A DNA stretch of 58,091 bases from Gnetum montanum (GCA_015680685.1 MNCI01005236.1:370828-428918), one strand, 5' to 3'; shown: positions 34,611-47,099, counted from the first letter of the stretch. Translations and numbers: made by a program. Notes: a model not told the origin generated them from the sequence alone.

Positions 34611-36572
34611 TCAGTTTTTCATCTTCTTTTTTTACATGTTTTTGTTTTACACCTTGTTACTTTTACAACTTTTTGTTTTACATATTATTTATCTTACACC
34701 TTTTTGTTTTTATGTTATTAATTTTTCAAGTTTTTGTTTTACAACATCGTTAGTATGTTTTATTTTTCTTAAATATTTTACACTTTCTTGTATATTTTTC
34801 CTTTATTTTGGATGTGATTTTCTTATTATATTTTAATAATAATGTATCTTATTCCCAACTAGGTACAATGTGTTTGATTGATGTGGGCATGTGCTATTCA
34901 GTTATTTGATTGTTGGTGTCTAGATTCTAGCTTTAAATTTTGTTACTGATAACTAGGACATGGTTTCTTTTTCATGAAATAGGCAATGAGTCCATAACAT
35001 CCACCCATCCATAAACTCCATGGTTTTCTTTGTTCTAGGAATGTGCAGTCTCTTTTTCATTAATAAAACTTTAATGAACTTGTGACTTTGGTAGTTTCTG
35101 GATTTGGAAATAGATTCAAAGGCTTGAACAAGGTGTGACTTTAAGGCAATTCGGTACTCTTTGTGCCTTTCTGCTTACTTGGGTGCACATGTGTTTTCAT
35201 GGATTTCTTACTGTGCCATGTTGACCAATAATATGAAGTTGAATAAGTCTTTACATGGTGTGGTTCCCATCATAAAACAAACAAAAAACAAAACAAAAAA
35301 AAAAACCAAAATGATGGGAATTCAAAGCACATCCCTTAGACAAAAGAAATGGGCTACAAACATTGGTTATGGGACTAGAAAGGCATGTTACCCATGCTTG
35401 AAAGTCCTCTCTAACTAAGGTCCTTCCTCACTTCCTACTTCTCTTTTCTTTGTTAATAAGGAACAGTGGTTATTCTGTGGGAGCACTCTTGTGTCTTAGG
35501 GAGGTGAACTGACCCTAGAATGGTGATGCAAAGTCACTGAACGTGGTTGGTTTTGGTTTGGACTAAAAATGGATTTTATCATGTCATTTAACCACAAAAT
35601 TCACAAGGGACTTTATGTGACCTTAATCAGGAACTCCATTCCACTCTCTCTCTCATCCATCTGTGCTTTCCATATCTCACCTCATTGCCAATTTCGTGTT
35701 CTTGTTCGATGTCTTGGTTTGATGTGTCGAAATTCTTAGGTAGTTTCTTTTGGATTTTTGTATTTAACTTTCTATAACCATTAATCATCCATGGGGTCCA
35801 CGAACTTGGTTTGAAGTTATGCAAGGGCAATTAATGGCATGTGGTTGCTTTGGGGAGGACCCACTTGCATATCTTTTGGTTGGGTTAGTTGAGTTCTTTG
35901 TCCTTAGACATCCTTGAAATCAAATCCTTTTGCATGCCCTATCAATGACATCCAATTGTGCACATTTTCACAATGTTTTTCTGTAAATTCCTCTTTTTTA
36001 TTGTTGTGAATTCTTAAACCCTCTTCAAGCATTTTATCACATTTGAACTTTTTAGAATTTAATGAACTACTCATCCATTTCACCTATTTTTCAACCTTTC
36101 CATTAACACTATTAACGAAATCAATCTACCATAATCACAACCCAGCCAAGTGTAACTGTCGATGAGACAAGGTACTTAAGAGCTATACGTTACACATTGC
36201 ACACTAATCCACGATTTTGTTGTGATTGTAGTGGGAAGCACGGATTGGAAGCAGGACTATCTTCACTAAAGAATAAGCAACAGCACCATATGATGAGGAC
36301 CATTCATGATTGTTGTATCTTCTTTGTCACTCTTTAGCTGCCAAGAGGAGTTGGATGTTAGTTTTGTCCAGGGTGTTCACTCCTTTTGTCATGAACACCC
36401 AATTTTGTAAAACATTATAAATTTGTACACTCGAGCACTTAAAATTTGTCTGTTTCACCTAAAGTCAAGTTTGCATGTTAGTCCATAATCTCATATTTGT
36501 CCAATATTTTGTAAGGAACTTGTTCCTCCTTTTGTTCACTCGAGGATGAGTTTTCATTTAGTTGTGGGGGTA
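34611..36572 (+). other. Element A: post-integrase tail and polypurine tract
   Basis: Non-coding. It begins with a T-rich stretch with repeated 'ttttgttttaca' (34630-34760), then blocks shared with B's tail ('gggaattcaaagcaca.ccct' at about 35317 and 51739; 'gcaagggc.attaa' at about 35820 and 52217), and ends in gttgtgggggta (36561-36572). B has the accessory gene inserted in the corresponding place; A has neither gene nor internal hexamer motifs. Confidence 0.6.
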
Positions 36573-37436
36573 TGATGAGTCACATTTTAACTGGCTTTGA
36601 TATCAAATATGCGATATCAAAGCATTGATATCAAATACTCAATATCAGACCCCAAGATGCAATGTCGAATATTTGATATCGCAAGAGATATGCCAACCTA
36701 TAATTCTAGCACTTGGGCACACGATTTATATATAGTTTTTGTCATAGCATAGCAAAGCTCTTGCAATTTGTTTTCTCTAGAGTTAAAATATTTTCCAAAG
36801 TGCTCACAGCAAGAGTCATTGAGTGTACGAACCTTTATTCGAGCATTGTTGTACTTGAGCATAGTAGTGTGTGTGAAAATAAAGATGAGCTTTTTGATCA
36901 AACCTTGCAACACCTTGGCTAGCTTAAATACTTTATTTATACATTTAATGTTTCATGCACTTTTCCTTTAATGCTTTCAAGTGGTTAAGCTAACTAAGCT
37001 AATTAGATTCAATAGCAATTAATGAATTAAGCACATAAGTAAGATTGCTTCGAGCATAAGTATGACTCTTGGTAATCCCAACAACACTTAACGTTTGGTA
37101 ACCCAACAACGTTATATGTGTTCAAGATGTGCACGGAAAGTGGGATTGGATACTTATGTTAAGATAGTTAGTTATTGATTAGCAATTAGATTAAGTTAAA
37201 TTGATTATAAATTATGTGTCAACTCATTCTTAATCATAGACAAATAAAATATAAAATAATAAAAATCATGTGCCTCAATTATACTTAACCATACAATTAA
37301 GGTCCACAAATATAGTTAAAAAGACAATAATTGTCACAATTAGATTTCACGTCTTGGAACCAATGTACTTAAGAACTTAACACGTAAATGCTTGTGATTC
37401 CTATGGTTGGGCATAGGGGTACCTTGCCGCTCATCA
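36573..37436 (+). repeat. Element A 3' LTR
   Basis: 864 bp, TGATGAG...CATCA, homologous to 17459-18345. It carries three paired hexamers: 36599-36618 (GATATC-AAATATGC-GATATC), 36627-36646 (GATATC-AAATACTC-AATATC) and 36661-36680 (AATGTC-GAATATTT-GATATC). The TATA box is weaker here (ctataattc, about 36699). The right flank gcatg pairs with acatg on the left. Confidence 0.9.
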
Positions 37437-38110
37437 GCATGCATCTCCAAAATCGTTGGGTCTTTCCTTTCATGTTATTTCTATATATTCTATTAAATGG
37501 TGCTTGTATATTTTTTACCCTTTTATATGTTTTGTTAGATGATTGAAATCATATTTGTTCATATTAGTTATTATTAACTTCTTTTCAAGTTGTTGTATGT
37601 TGATATAGATCACAAATACAAAGCATCTCTTTCTTCATTCTATTTGGACTACTAATTACAATCGATCATTAGTGAAAAGTGAATTCATGAAAAGGTGCTT
37701 CTTTCTTTTGTTATTGGCCTTATTGTAAAGATGAAACCTTGAGTATGCATCCCCAAAGCTATTGGGTCTTTCCTTATTTCTATTCATTTTATCATACGCT
37801 ACATGTATATTTTTTACCCTTTCTATTCATTTTGTGAGGTGATTGAAATTATATTTGTTCATATTAGTTATCATTGTTATATGTTACAAAGCATCTCTTT
37901 CTTCATTCTATTTGTACTACTAATTATTCTCCACGTTTAGTGAGAAGTGCATTCTTGAAAAGGTGCTTCTTTCTTTTGTTATTGGCCTAATTGCAAGGAT
38001 GGAAACCTAAGTATGCATCCCCAACACTATTGAGTCTTTTCTTTCATGTTATTTCCATGAGATATATTCTATCAAATGATACATGAGTATTTTTTACCCT
38101 TTCTATCTCT
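37437..38110. repeat. Host tandem repeat, ~265-305-bp units
   Basis: Units begin near 37437 (gcatctccaaaatcgttggg), 37747 (gcatccccaaagctattggg) and 38018 (gcatccccaacactattgag). Each contains 'gattgaaat.atatttgttcatattagtta' text and 'cattctatttg.actactaatta'. Element A lies in the first unit, whose left part is at 17340-17458. The other units therefore show the empty site. Confidence 0.75.
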
Positions 38111-39904
38111 TTTCTCAAATACTACATATGTATTGGATGTTCAATTAATCTAAAAGTGCTCATTGCACTATTAAATAAACTACTTGCTTCTATTCCGTGG
38201 GATGCTCAAAAATCACATACTTCCTAGCTTTTACCACTGGCCACAAGTAACACCGAACAGTATACATCAACTTAACACAAGTTTGTTGGTATCCTTTATG
38301 GATGATACAAACCATATTCACAAATTAAAGAGCTTCTCATCTAGCCACTTTTGCAACAATTAACAATCGTTGTTGCTAGATCCTATCCTGCCATTAGGCC
38401 ATTGCGCATCATTCTTGATTATATGCTGATATACTATTTTTGTGATATACTTGTGCTTTCAAGGTTATATAGGTGGCTAGCAAATAGTGTAACCTAATTT
38501 ATCATTGCAGCAATAGTCTTGAGCCAGTGGCAAATTGCAACTAGCTTTGCTCCCATGAGCACTTTCCAGTTGAAAATCTACCTACTGAAAGAATAAGACA
38601 TAAGTTTCAACTCTTATGTATCCAATGTAAGAGCACATATCAGGTATGAAATATAAGAGAACCTGTCTTATTTACTCCCAATAAAAAGGATAGGAGAAGC
38701 ATAGATGAAAATAAGAGCTGAACTCCAAAACACCAGGCAAAAATCCTCAATGTAGACTTCGTCTCTCATTTAAGTATGTTTTAATTCTCATTTTAAAAAA
38801 CGTTTTTTCTTGAAACTGAAACTGCTGAAGAATTACAATGAGACAAAAGGCACATTCTGACACCTACAGAATAGCTATTTTTAAAGACTACCTCTTTCTA
38901 AGACACCGATTGTTTGCTTTAAATAGAAATGAGCTTAACAAAAAACAATAATGTGTGCTATGAAAATTCTATTTTTCCCATCGAACTTGTCTTCCTCATC
39001 CTATACCTACTTTTTAAATCGCTTTAGTTACGTTTAAATCAATTTCAAGCTGTACCACCAACCGGTTGCATCTCCTTTAACTATTCCACCACTGTATGTC
39101 GTGAAACACGTGCAGGATCAGCGCGACTGTTTTTAAATTTAAGAATTTGAAATGTTTGTCTAAATAAGTGAGATAAAAATATGTTTAACAAATTTTCGTC
39201 GGAGTTTTGTAAGCAAGGAAAAAATAAAGCATTCATCGCAAACCATTAAACATGATCATCAAATGGGACCAAAACCATGATTCAAAGTAATAAATATAAA
39301 GCATGATTTCGGATTGCATAAATCAAAATGATTTAAAAGTAACAATCAAAAAGCATTATTTTCCGTTGCATTCTCTAAGAAACTTAGTGTAACGTTTCCA
39401 GAGTACAACAAAATCACTTTCAAGATCCAAAAATTAAATTTTGATCCTCTTCAGATCTGTGAGTCCACAAACAAAAATAGAAACTAGCTAAAGAGATGAG
39501 TTATTATGACACCCATGTGCTTTCTTCACACATCTACCTGCAGAGTGTACATGGAAAAGCATAGGTCATACAACTATCTAAATAAGAAATCACCACAAAA
39601 AAGCAATGTATATGATGATGTTGCAAAGAAAATTAAAAAAATAAAAGAAACAAATTATATGCTACAATGATGTTGCAGAGAAAATCAGTCATTCATTTTA
39701 AAGGATTGCTCATACGCTGAACTAAACTCACTACTAAGAATCAAATTACACCAGCCCCATACCAAGATTTTCTAGAGAAAGAATGATAGCAAAAATCAAT
39801 CAGTACTACTCAAACCACTACATAAAAGACATATATAAGTAATACTAAAGATGCTGCAAAAATATTAAGGCTACTGAAGATTTGAACTACCTTGAACAAC
39901 TCTT
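38111..39904. other. Host DNA without recognisable genes
   Basis: AT-rich. I see no coding frames with family resemblance and no retroelement ends. It could include intron or 3' flank of the ATP synthase gene on the minus strand, but nothing shows this directly. Confidence 0.35.
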
Positions 39905-40262
39905 GACCAACTAAACAAATAACACACTGAACAATAGCAGCAAAATGATGCAGCGACCACTGCAATGCTGCTCTCATAGAAATAGAAACGTACATGCCAA
40001 CACATAACAGATTCAACAACTCTAGACCTAACATAATTGGTTGAATTCATCACCTTCCTAATAATCATCAATTTTGACATCATACTTGTTTTAATCATCT
40101 AAACATATAAGACAGCAAATAACACAATGAAACAATGGGAGCAAAATGATGCAATCACCACTGATAACAGATTCAGCAAATCTAAACCTAATATGATTGG
40201 TTGAATTCATCACCTTCGTAATAATCATCAATGTCAATATCATACTTGTTTTAATCACCTAG
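39905..40262. repeat. ~165-bp direct duplication in host DNA
   Basis: 'gcagcaaaatgatgcagcgaccactgc' style text and 'taattggttgaattcatcac' through 'atcatacttgttttaatca' occur at about 39930-40100 and again at about 40135-40260, with an extra ~50 bp in the first copy. Confidence 0.65.
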
Positions 40263-40324
40263 TTATGTTGAGATGTAAATTAAAATTTTCAACCACTACC
40301 CACACACCACACTTTGTTATGCCA

Positions 40325-41115
40325 ACATTTTTGTCAGTGTCCTACCTGAGGATCTTTGTACACCTAGCATCACATCAATCTCCCAGCTGAATCAAATCTG
40401 GTCCATTTTCAGAAGAAACATCGACTTTGCCTTTGCCAAGTCCAATATCTAATTCTAGGTACTCCTTGTATGATTCAATTCCATTAATCATCAATAAATG
40501 TTGACCCAAGATACAACATTAACCTTATCCCTATGTTGGGGAGCAAATGAATCACACGAACAATAGAGTATTTGCCATCTCATTTCTGGTATTAATTTAA
40601 CCATGTTCAACTAATTTACGTCAGATAAACAAAAGCTACCTTGCAGCTAAATTTGAAGATTTCATTATATTCTATATGGTAATCATTCTCAACAATTCCA
40701 TCAGTATCCTACTTGGAGACCTCTATATGTTTCTCAGCTTAACCTAGAAACAACCTCCATAAATACAGAGTCTGTGTTTGCATTGCAACAATCTCCCAGC
40801 TGAATCACGCCTGCTAATATGATTCATTTTCTCCAAGAAATATTGGCCTTGCCCTGACTACTATTGCTTGGATGCTTCAATTCCATAATGACGGTTATCA
40901 TCAAGAAGCATTCAGAAGACAACATTGACCTATCACTATATTAGGATACAAATGTTTGAATCATATGAACAATGTAATATTTATGTTCAACTAAATTATA
41001 TTAGATAAACTAAAGCTACCTTGCAGCTCATTCATAGAAAATGACATTTTCTCTGGATGTAAAATTTGGAGCTTTCATTATAACTCATATGGTAATCATT
41101 CTCAACAGAAGATGG
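40325..41115. repeat. ~370-400-bp direct duplication in host DNA
   Basis: Two diverged copies. Shared phrases in the same order: 'tcagtgtcctacctg' / 'tcagtatcctacttg', 'atctcccagctgaatca', 'gcttcaattccat', 'aaagctaccttgcagct', 'tatggtaatcattctcaaca'. The first copy starts near 40325 and the second near 40700. No protein is readable through them. The remainder up to 42360 shows nothing I can name. Confidence 0.65.
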
Positions 41116-42367
41116 TACCAATAATAAATTCATCACTACTACAACAATAGTAACCTTCATTCTAGCATTCAGTTAATCTGAAAATATTCAAAATCTAACC
41201 AGAATATGCAAGTACATTAACATTTGCATAGTTTAACCATAAGAATACAAATGCTCTAAATTGTAACTCTCAATTCCATGCTGTCTGAAGCAACTTGACA
41301 TGCAGCAAGTATTGTTAAGCAGAGATGGATTGAAATAAGTATCAGCATTTTTATCTAAACCAAGTCCAATTGAAGACTGAAGGCTTACGGTAGAACATGA
41401 CTATTTCTCAGTAATGTTTCTCTACTACACCTTTAGAATGTTAAAATTAATCAGAAGGCAAACATAGTCTCTAAAGCTTTCGAAATTAACATAATCACCT
41501 ACAAACCAAATTGATTGTTCTTTTGTTTCCATGATTCACTCCTCAAAAAACTTTGACTTATATCAGATATGCGGTAGTCTCAAGCATCAAGCTTAAAAGT
41601 TAATTTGAAAAAGAAATTTATTTCCTTTTAATTTTTTGGGAGATAGAAATGCGAAACATTATTAATATTCTGAGATGCAAGAAGGCTTGTCTTACAAGCA
41701 AATATATGGATTCACCATTTCGATGCTGTATTAAGATGTGAACACTAATTATTGGAATCAGTCAACGTTAGGAATGCAACATTTCAACGCAATATTTTCT
41801 TTTAGTATACACCTATTGACTCCGATGAGAAATGTCATGAATGAAAAGAAATATAAGACTAAATATTCGAAGAACATTGACTGTACGAAAAACAAAATGC
41901 ATTTTCAAGTATCAAATATAACGAGTCCTTTTGCCAGGCCTTTGAAAGAGGATACCCAAAGCAGTGAAAATCATAGAACAGCACCAAAAGATCATATCTG
42001 TACTATTGGCCGCACATCCTTCAGAAATAGTAAGACGGATGCAAAGAAAGTCATTAAAACTCTCATACCAATTACCGGCCATTGCCCTGTTTGACATTAT
42101 ACTGATCTAATGTTATAGTTGTCATTGCAATTAATTTGTATCATTCATATACAAGGACATCGAGGTTATCAGGAAAAAGAGAAGGATGAAGTAATAAATC
42201 GCACGAGCATCCGGTTTATATTCAGGCTAAATTAATCACGATGCTACTTGATCATTATCGAAGCAAAATGAATCGGTACAACTACACGATAACAACTATT
42301 ACTGCACCAGCCAAAGACATCTCAGGAAACCCTGGTTTATCGAAACAAGGGTTCTGCAGTTGAGCGA

Positions 42368-42661
42368 TTAATTGGCATACCTCTTGTGGCGCTGCACAAA
42401 CGGCGACTTCGCAGCCTCTTCCTCTGTGAGTAGAAGAGAAAAAAAAACACCGGATTAGCTTAGGTAAAAGACTCAAATCACAAACAGAGATCAGGAATTG
42501 TGCGAACATTATAAAGACACCAAAAACGAAAAAAGGGTACCAGTGAGGTTAAGCGACATTTTGGTGACAACTGCAAATGTGATGCTAAATCCGATAAGAA
42601 AGGGCCAGTTTCTCTTGAATTCCCTCTTCAGGAAAGGCTTCCAGGGCTCCCACGCTGCCAT
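42368..42661 (-). CDS. Mitochondrial ATP synthase 6 kDa subunit (two exons)
   Basis: Exon 1 is 42661-42541 (40 codons plus one base), intron 42540-42424 (117 nt, GT-AG, phase 1), exon 2 42423-42368. The 58-aa product starts MAAWEPWKPFLKREFKRNW, then PFLIGFSITFAVVTKMSLNL forms a single membrane-spanning helix. It ends EEEAAKSPFVQRHKR plus YAN. It matches the plant-specific 6 kDa subunit of the F1Fo ATP synthase (MtATP6, about 55 aa in Arabidopsis): the PW-x-F-F-KRE---RNWPFL-GF pattern and the FVQRHKR end are diagnostic. It belongs in the inner mitochondrial membrane with the Fo part. The bases after KR form a donor-like AG|GTATG, so the last three residues may be replaced if a further intron exists. 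A gene this small is easily missed by automatic annotation. Confidence 0.9.
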
Positions 42662-42773
42662 TGCACAGATTTCACTGCTGCTGCGTTTCGCTGATTTTTG
42701 TCAGAGCAACCTTCGATGCGAGTATGCCTATTCCAGATGCCAAGATTTATCAGAAAAATTGGCTGTGATGCCA

Positions 42774-42780
42774 ATATATA
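42774..42780 (-). promoter_or_regulatory. Candidate TATA box of the ATP synthase gene
   Basis: tatatat on the minus strand, about 113 bp upstream of the ATG, leaving room for a ~80-nt 5' UTR. No other core element is obvious. Confidence 0.4.
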
Positions 42781-43752
42781 ACGTAAATACCTTCCTCCTA
42801 ATGGGTTGGGTCAGCCCCATGGTAAATGAATTTTTGAGAATGTTTGTGTTTCGTTCGCAAAATAAATAAACATAAAAATAATTGAAAATCGAAATGTTCA
42901 AACAATTTTCATTGACAACTTATCAAGATTTTCGAATAATGAAGATTAATGGTGGAAATTAGCTCGATCAGCCTAGACCTAGCCTAACCACGTAGTTTAA
43001 AAATTCTAAGTCAACATGGATCCTGAATCATTTTGCAGGTGTATTCCAATGGTCACGAATAGTGTTGGAAATTGATGTCCTTATGATTAGTTTTCAAATT
43101 TTCGATCCTACAATTAGGATTCCATTTCTAGTTTAAATTATTTTGGAGAAAATATTCCAAGTTTTCTTCATGGTTTTGCTTATGTTAAATGGGAAATTTG
43201 TTGTCCTTTTAAAGAGAATTAATTGTAGGCTTGGAGTTGGTTTTTTACATAAGGCTTGATGTATTAAATGGATCCTTCATGTTATTGATGTATTAAATGG
43301 ATTCTTCAAGCTATGGAAGCTTAGGAATGGTGGAAGAAACTTCTTAGACTCTGCTTTCAATAAATGTAAAATGTTCTTCATAAGCCCTATCTATCCTAAC
43401 TCAATTGGGGTTATCTCTCATGTTCTTTTTAAGATTAAGAAATCCCAATTTTTAAAAGTTGTGCAGCATAAATGGCAAATAGCTATCTCATTTTTTTAAA
43501 GTGGTGTCCTCCATGAGTGAAATATTATCTTGCATAAGTCACATACATAACTAATTATTACAATGACTACCTCTCACATATCAAGCAACCTATCAACCAT
43601 TGAAGATAATGATGGAAATGAGAAAAAATGACAATTGGCAAGTGCCTCTACAAGTGAGAGTTACATATGCTCACTAAGATCTATTCTATAGTAAGTTCAC
43701 ATTTTTCTTTCACTAAGATGAGCAATTCCAATGGAGAGATATACATGATAGT
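42781..43752. other. Host DNA between the ATP synthase gene and element B
   Basis: No gene is visible. A small direct repeat, 'tgatgtattaaatggatcctt' then a close copy, occurs at about 43257-43310. Confidence 0.35.
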
Positions 43753-44638
43753 TGATGAAGTGTTAGTTGGTCACTGTGTCTACTAGGCCACGTATACGGG
43801 ACCCCGTATACGCGACGGCATCAACATGGCCCAGTCGACGTGGGCCCGTTTATGCGATGCCTTTTTCAACCTATAAATAAGAGGGCCTTCCGCCTCATTG
43901 AGGTACCTTTTTGTTAGTTGTAGCAAAGCTCTTGCAGTTTGTTCCCACAGGAGACAGAATATTTTCCAAGTGCCCGCAGTAGGTGTAAAGAAGGTGTCCG
44001 GTTCTTTATTCAAGTGTTAGTGTATCTGAGCCCATTAGCGTGAACGACAATAAAGGCGAGCTTTTAAGCATTCCTTGCAGCATTTGGACTTAGCCATTTT
44101 ATGAATTTAATAGTTTAATATTTCTATGCTTTGATAATTACTTAAGTTTCTATTATTGTTATTTTAATTGCTATCGCCCATTCATAGTTCGTAAAGGCCA
44201 TAAGTATGACCATCTCAAACATAAACCCAACAGTTGGTAAACCTAGTGACGCTTAACGTTTGGTAACCCAGCAATGGTTAGGGGATGCTCAGAACGTGAT
44301 CAGAAGATGGAGATCGGATACTTATGTTAGGATTAGTTAGAGTACAATTTAGGATAATTATAGATTAGATAATAGTTTATTCCTTACTTGTCATACCTTA
44401 ATTAGACACCAAAAGATAAGTAAAAAGCTATAAAAATCAGTTGCCTCAATCTTACTTAACCATCGTCACTAGAACGTCACAAGTGAGATTGGGAAGACAA
44501 TGACCGTTCTAACCCAAAGTTTTGCTAAGTTAGGGTCTGGTGTATGTTAAGTGCTTACAGTCTACAGAATTCGATCGAGTTGTGTGTGAATGCCCGTGAT
44601 TCGTATGGTTGGGCGTAGGGGTACCTAGCCGCTCATCA
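43753..44638 (+). repeat. Element B 5' LTR
   Basis: 886 bp, TGATGAAG...CATCA. It has a paired hexamer at 43792-43811, a U3 hairpin (43817-43861) and a TATA box TATAAATA (43872-43879). From the TATA box on it is almost identical to the 3' LTR; between hexamers and TATA box it is unrelated. Confidence 0.95.
43792..43811 (+). promoter_or_regulatory. Element B 5' LTR paired hexamer (GTATAC type)
   Basis: GTATAC-GGGACCCC-GTATAC, two perfect palindromic hexamers with an 8-bp spacer, 60 bp upstream of the TATA box. Confidence 0.75.
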
Positions 44639-44658
44639 TTAGCACCGTTGCCGGGGAC
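44639..44658 (+). promoter_or_regulatory. Element B primer-binding site
   Basis: ttagcaccgttgccggggac directly after the LTR. It is the least decayed of the four sites here and close to the TTGGCGCCGTTGCCGGGGA type of Athila/Tat elements. Confidence 0.8.
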
Positions 44659-44829
44659 TGTTAGTCTTATATGCGTCATCTAACCTTAGTAAAATTATCA
44701 TTCACGTCGTTGGAACAGACCCAGGATAGTAACATTTATGCACACAAAGCAGATTAAAAGTAAACAGTAAGGTACACTGATTAAAATGGATCATCTGACA
44801 TCCAATTTGACTTCTTTTCACAGGTGAGA

Positions 44830-46900
44830 TGTATCCAACCCACTAGTGCCACAAGAATGTCGGGTGGTATATAAGCATCTCGATGAATATGTCCTTGACT
44901 TCACATTCGTCCTACATCAGGATGAGCATCTGCGATGGTGAGACATGGAGGGCAACATCATACTACCACTCGACCGATCGACTCCTGCAATGTTATTTCA
45001 CAATTTTGCCAGACTAGGCATCCAAGACCGTGGAGTGGATTACATCATGGAGGACCATGACTACCAGGGCGATCATCCCATTGAGGCTCAACAAGCACGA
45101 GACCAACAGCAAGCAGAAAGATATGAACATCTAAAGGGGAAACAATTTAGTAATCCCTTATTCTCGCAAGGGCTGCAGGACGATGGGGATCCCATCTTTC
45201 ATGATTCCCATTTGGCCAAACTTCCCCTGGGGCAGCAAATCCTTCAGTCCATCATCTAGAACAAGCCTCCAAGTGACTGAGATCCTTAAGGGGATGGAGG
45301 GTCACGTAGCAAAAATGGGCAGGATGATCAAGGTTGTCATCAGGGTAGAGGGGGAGATTGACACTGGAGTGGTGGCAACTCGTCTCCCTCTTCTCCGTCC
45401 TCTCGCTCTCCTATACCTTCATCCAGTTTAGGCTCTAATCATGATCGGGGTAAAAAGGAGCAAAAGGACGGTGGTCATAAGGACCAAAAGGAAAGGCGTG
45501 AGGAAGCACATGACCAGTCACGTGAACCTCACCATCATGAAAGGAGGAGTAGTCAGAATCATCATAGACATCATGGTCCTCAACAGGACTATGACTCGGA
45601 TGAGCCATTGTTGGCCACTCGGAGCATGCTCCACATCGCCGAGGTAGTTCAAATCCCCAGTAGGCACGTAAAAGATAGCCAGATCAAGCACGTTGATATG
45701 AACAACATCCCCAGATTTGAAGAGGGATACAACTGTGATCCGCAAACTCACCTACAGGTATTCCATGATGCCTGCACCCTGCAGAACATTGACAATGATT
45801 GGAAAAAGTTGAAGCTGTTCCCTTGCACACTCATCAAAGAAGCTGAAAGTTGGTACCGGTCCTTGGAACCGGAATCAATCAGAAGATGGAGTACAATGCT
45901 TGAGATTTTCAATGACAAATATCAAATGTACTCCAAAGTGGCAAACTTGAGATGACAAATCCAAGGTTGGAAACAAGGGAATCATGAACCCTTGGATGCA
46001 GCCATGAGCAGGTACTACTCATTGTTGCATCGGTGCCCTGGTCATGGCTACTCTCAACGAGCACAGCTTCACCACATCATTGATGGGTTCTACTTTGAAA
46101 CGCGAAAGACCCTTGGTGTGTATGCCTAGGGACAACTGTCGGAACTAAGGGCCCATCAACTGTAGCGCCTAATTGAGCAAGTGGCCAAAGAGGAAGGGGA
46201 ACTTAGAAAGAAGAAGAGTGTAGAAGAATTTAATTGGGATCCCTCCATCAGAAAGAGGGAGGTCCGATTCTATGACGAGGAGGAGGAATCACCACTAGAA
46301 GCAGCGGTGAATTGAAAGACCTTGCCATTACAAAATTTTGCATATGAGATATCAGCAAAGGTGGATAAGATGTGGGACTCTTTGGATGAAAAATTCCAAA
46401 GTATGCTGAAAATTACAGAAGAGTCTAGAGAACAAGGTCATGACCACGATCAATGTAGGAAGAAGGAAGCTGAATGTGCCCAACATAAGGGTAAGGGCAA
46501 AGTTGTTGTAGCAGAGCAGGTTGCAGACTTTGACACCGAGGAAGATGATGAATGTGGCATATGCCAATCTAAATATCCTAAGGGATGTTGTCTTGTGATG
46601 TCACATCTTCAAGAGTTTGGGGGTGTACACATTGAATCCTCACTTGGCACAGCAGCAAACACCCCGAAGGTTGCCCTACCCACAAGGCAATTTCAAGTGG
46701 TTCCACCAGCAGTAGCAAATATATTATCCAAGTGGAGCACCACCGCAACCTTACGAATACTTCCAACAATGGCAGCACCCATAGGTGTGGGGGATGCCAC
46801 CTCCAAGACATTAGTACCCTTACAAAAAGCTAGATCCCTATGGGTACTACGTTCAGCAACTGGTCTCTCCACAGGACTCTTCTAGTCATGCGGCCTTTCA
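44830..46900 (+). pseudogene. Element B: gag pseudogene
   Basis: The N-terminal part has a frame at 44945-45259. The capsid-like domain is open at 45608-45955 (NIPRFEEGYNCDPQTHLQVF, LKLFPCTLIKEAESWYRSLE, FNDKYQMYSKV). A further frame at 46322-46885 carries FAYEISAKVDKMWDSLDEKF and a zinc-knuckle-like CGICQSKYPKGCC followed by SHLQEF. Frames shift between segments. TGA at 46314 stands where A has CGA (arginine). Confidence 0.8.
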
Positions 46901-47099
46901 AAATTATTACCACCCCCTAGAGTATTCCGACCTCAATCTTCATCAACTAGGGGGGAAAGGCCACATCTCTTCTATCCTCCATTACCTTCTCCTGCCACTC
47001 CTCCACAACATCCTACTCAGCTGCCACCTGCTCCACCTATGCAGGGAGAAATGCCGCCACAGCCACAACAACGAAATGCTACGAGGGCTGTCAACCTAC

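Larger units (their letters stand above)
17459..37436 (+). mobile_element. Element A: gypsy-like LTR retrotransposon, interrupted by element C
   Basis: It has a 5' LTR (17459-18345), primer-binding site, gag, protease, RT/RNase H, integrase, a ~2-kb non-coding tail, a polypurine tract and a 3' LTR (36573-37436). Without the nested element C it would be about 10.5 kb. Flanking bases are acatg on the left and gcatg on the right, a 5-bp target duplication with one transition. The FMDD motif in RT, the PBS type and the gag resemble the Athila/Tat branch of Ty3/gypsy. All genes are broken. Unlike B it has no accessory gene after integrase. Confidence 0.9.

Noticed and set aside
34611-36572. A degraded accessory gene in element A
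   Set aside because: The tail is only about 2 kb, matches B's non-coding tail on both sides of where the gene lies, and has no GATATC pair or MAPK-like start.
42498-42869. 123-codon plus-strand frame antisense to the ATP synthase gene
   Set aside because: It is the antisense shadow of exon 1 and upstream DNA. The minus-strand exons match a known family along their length.
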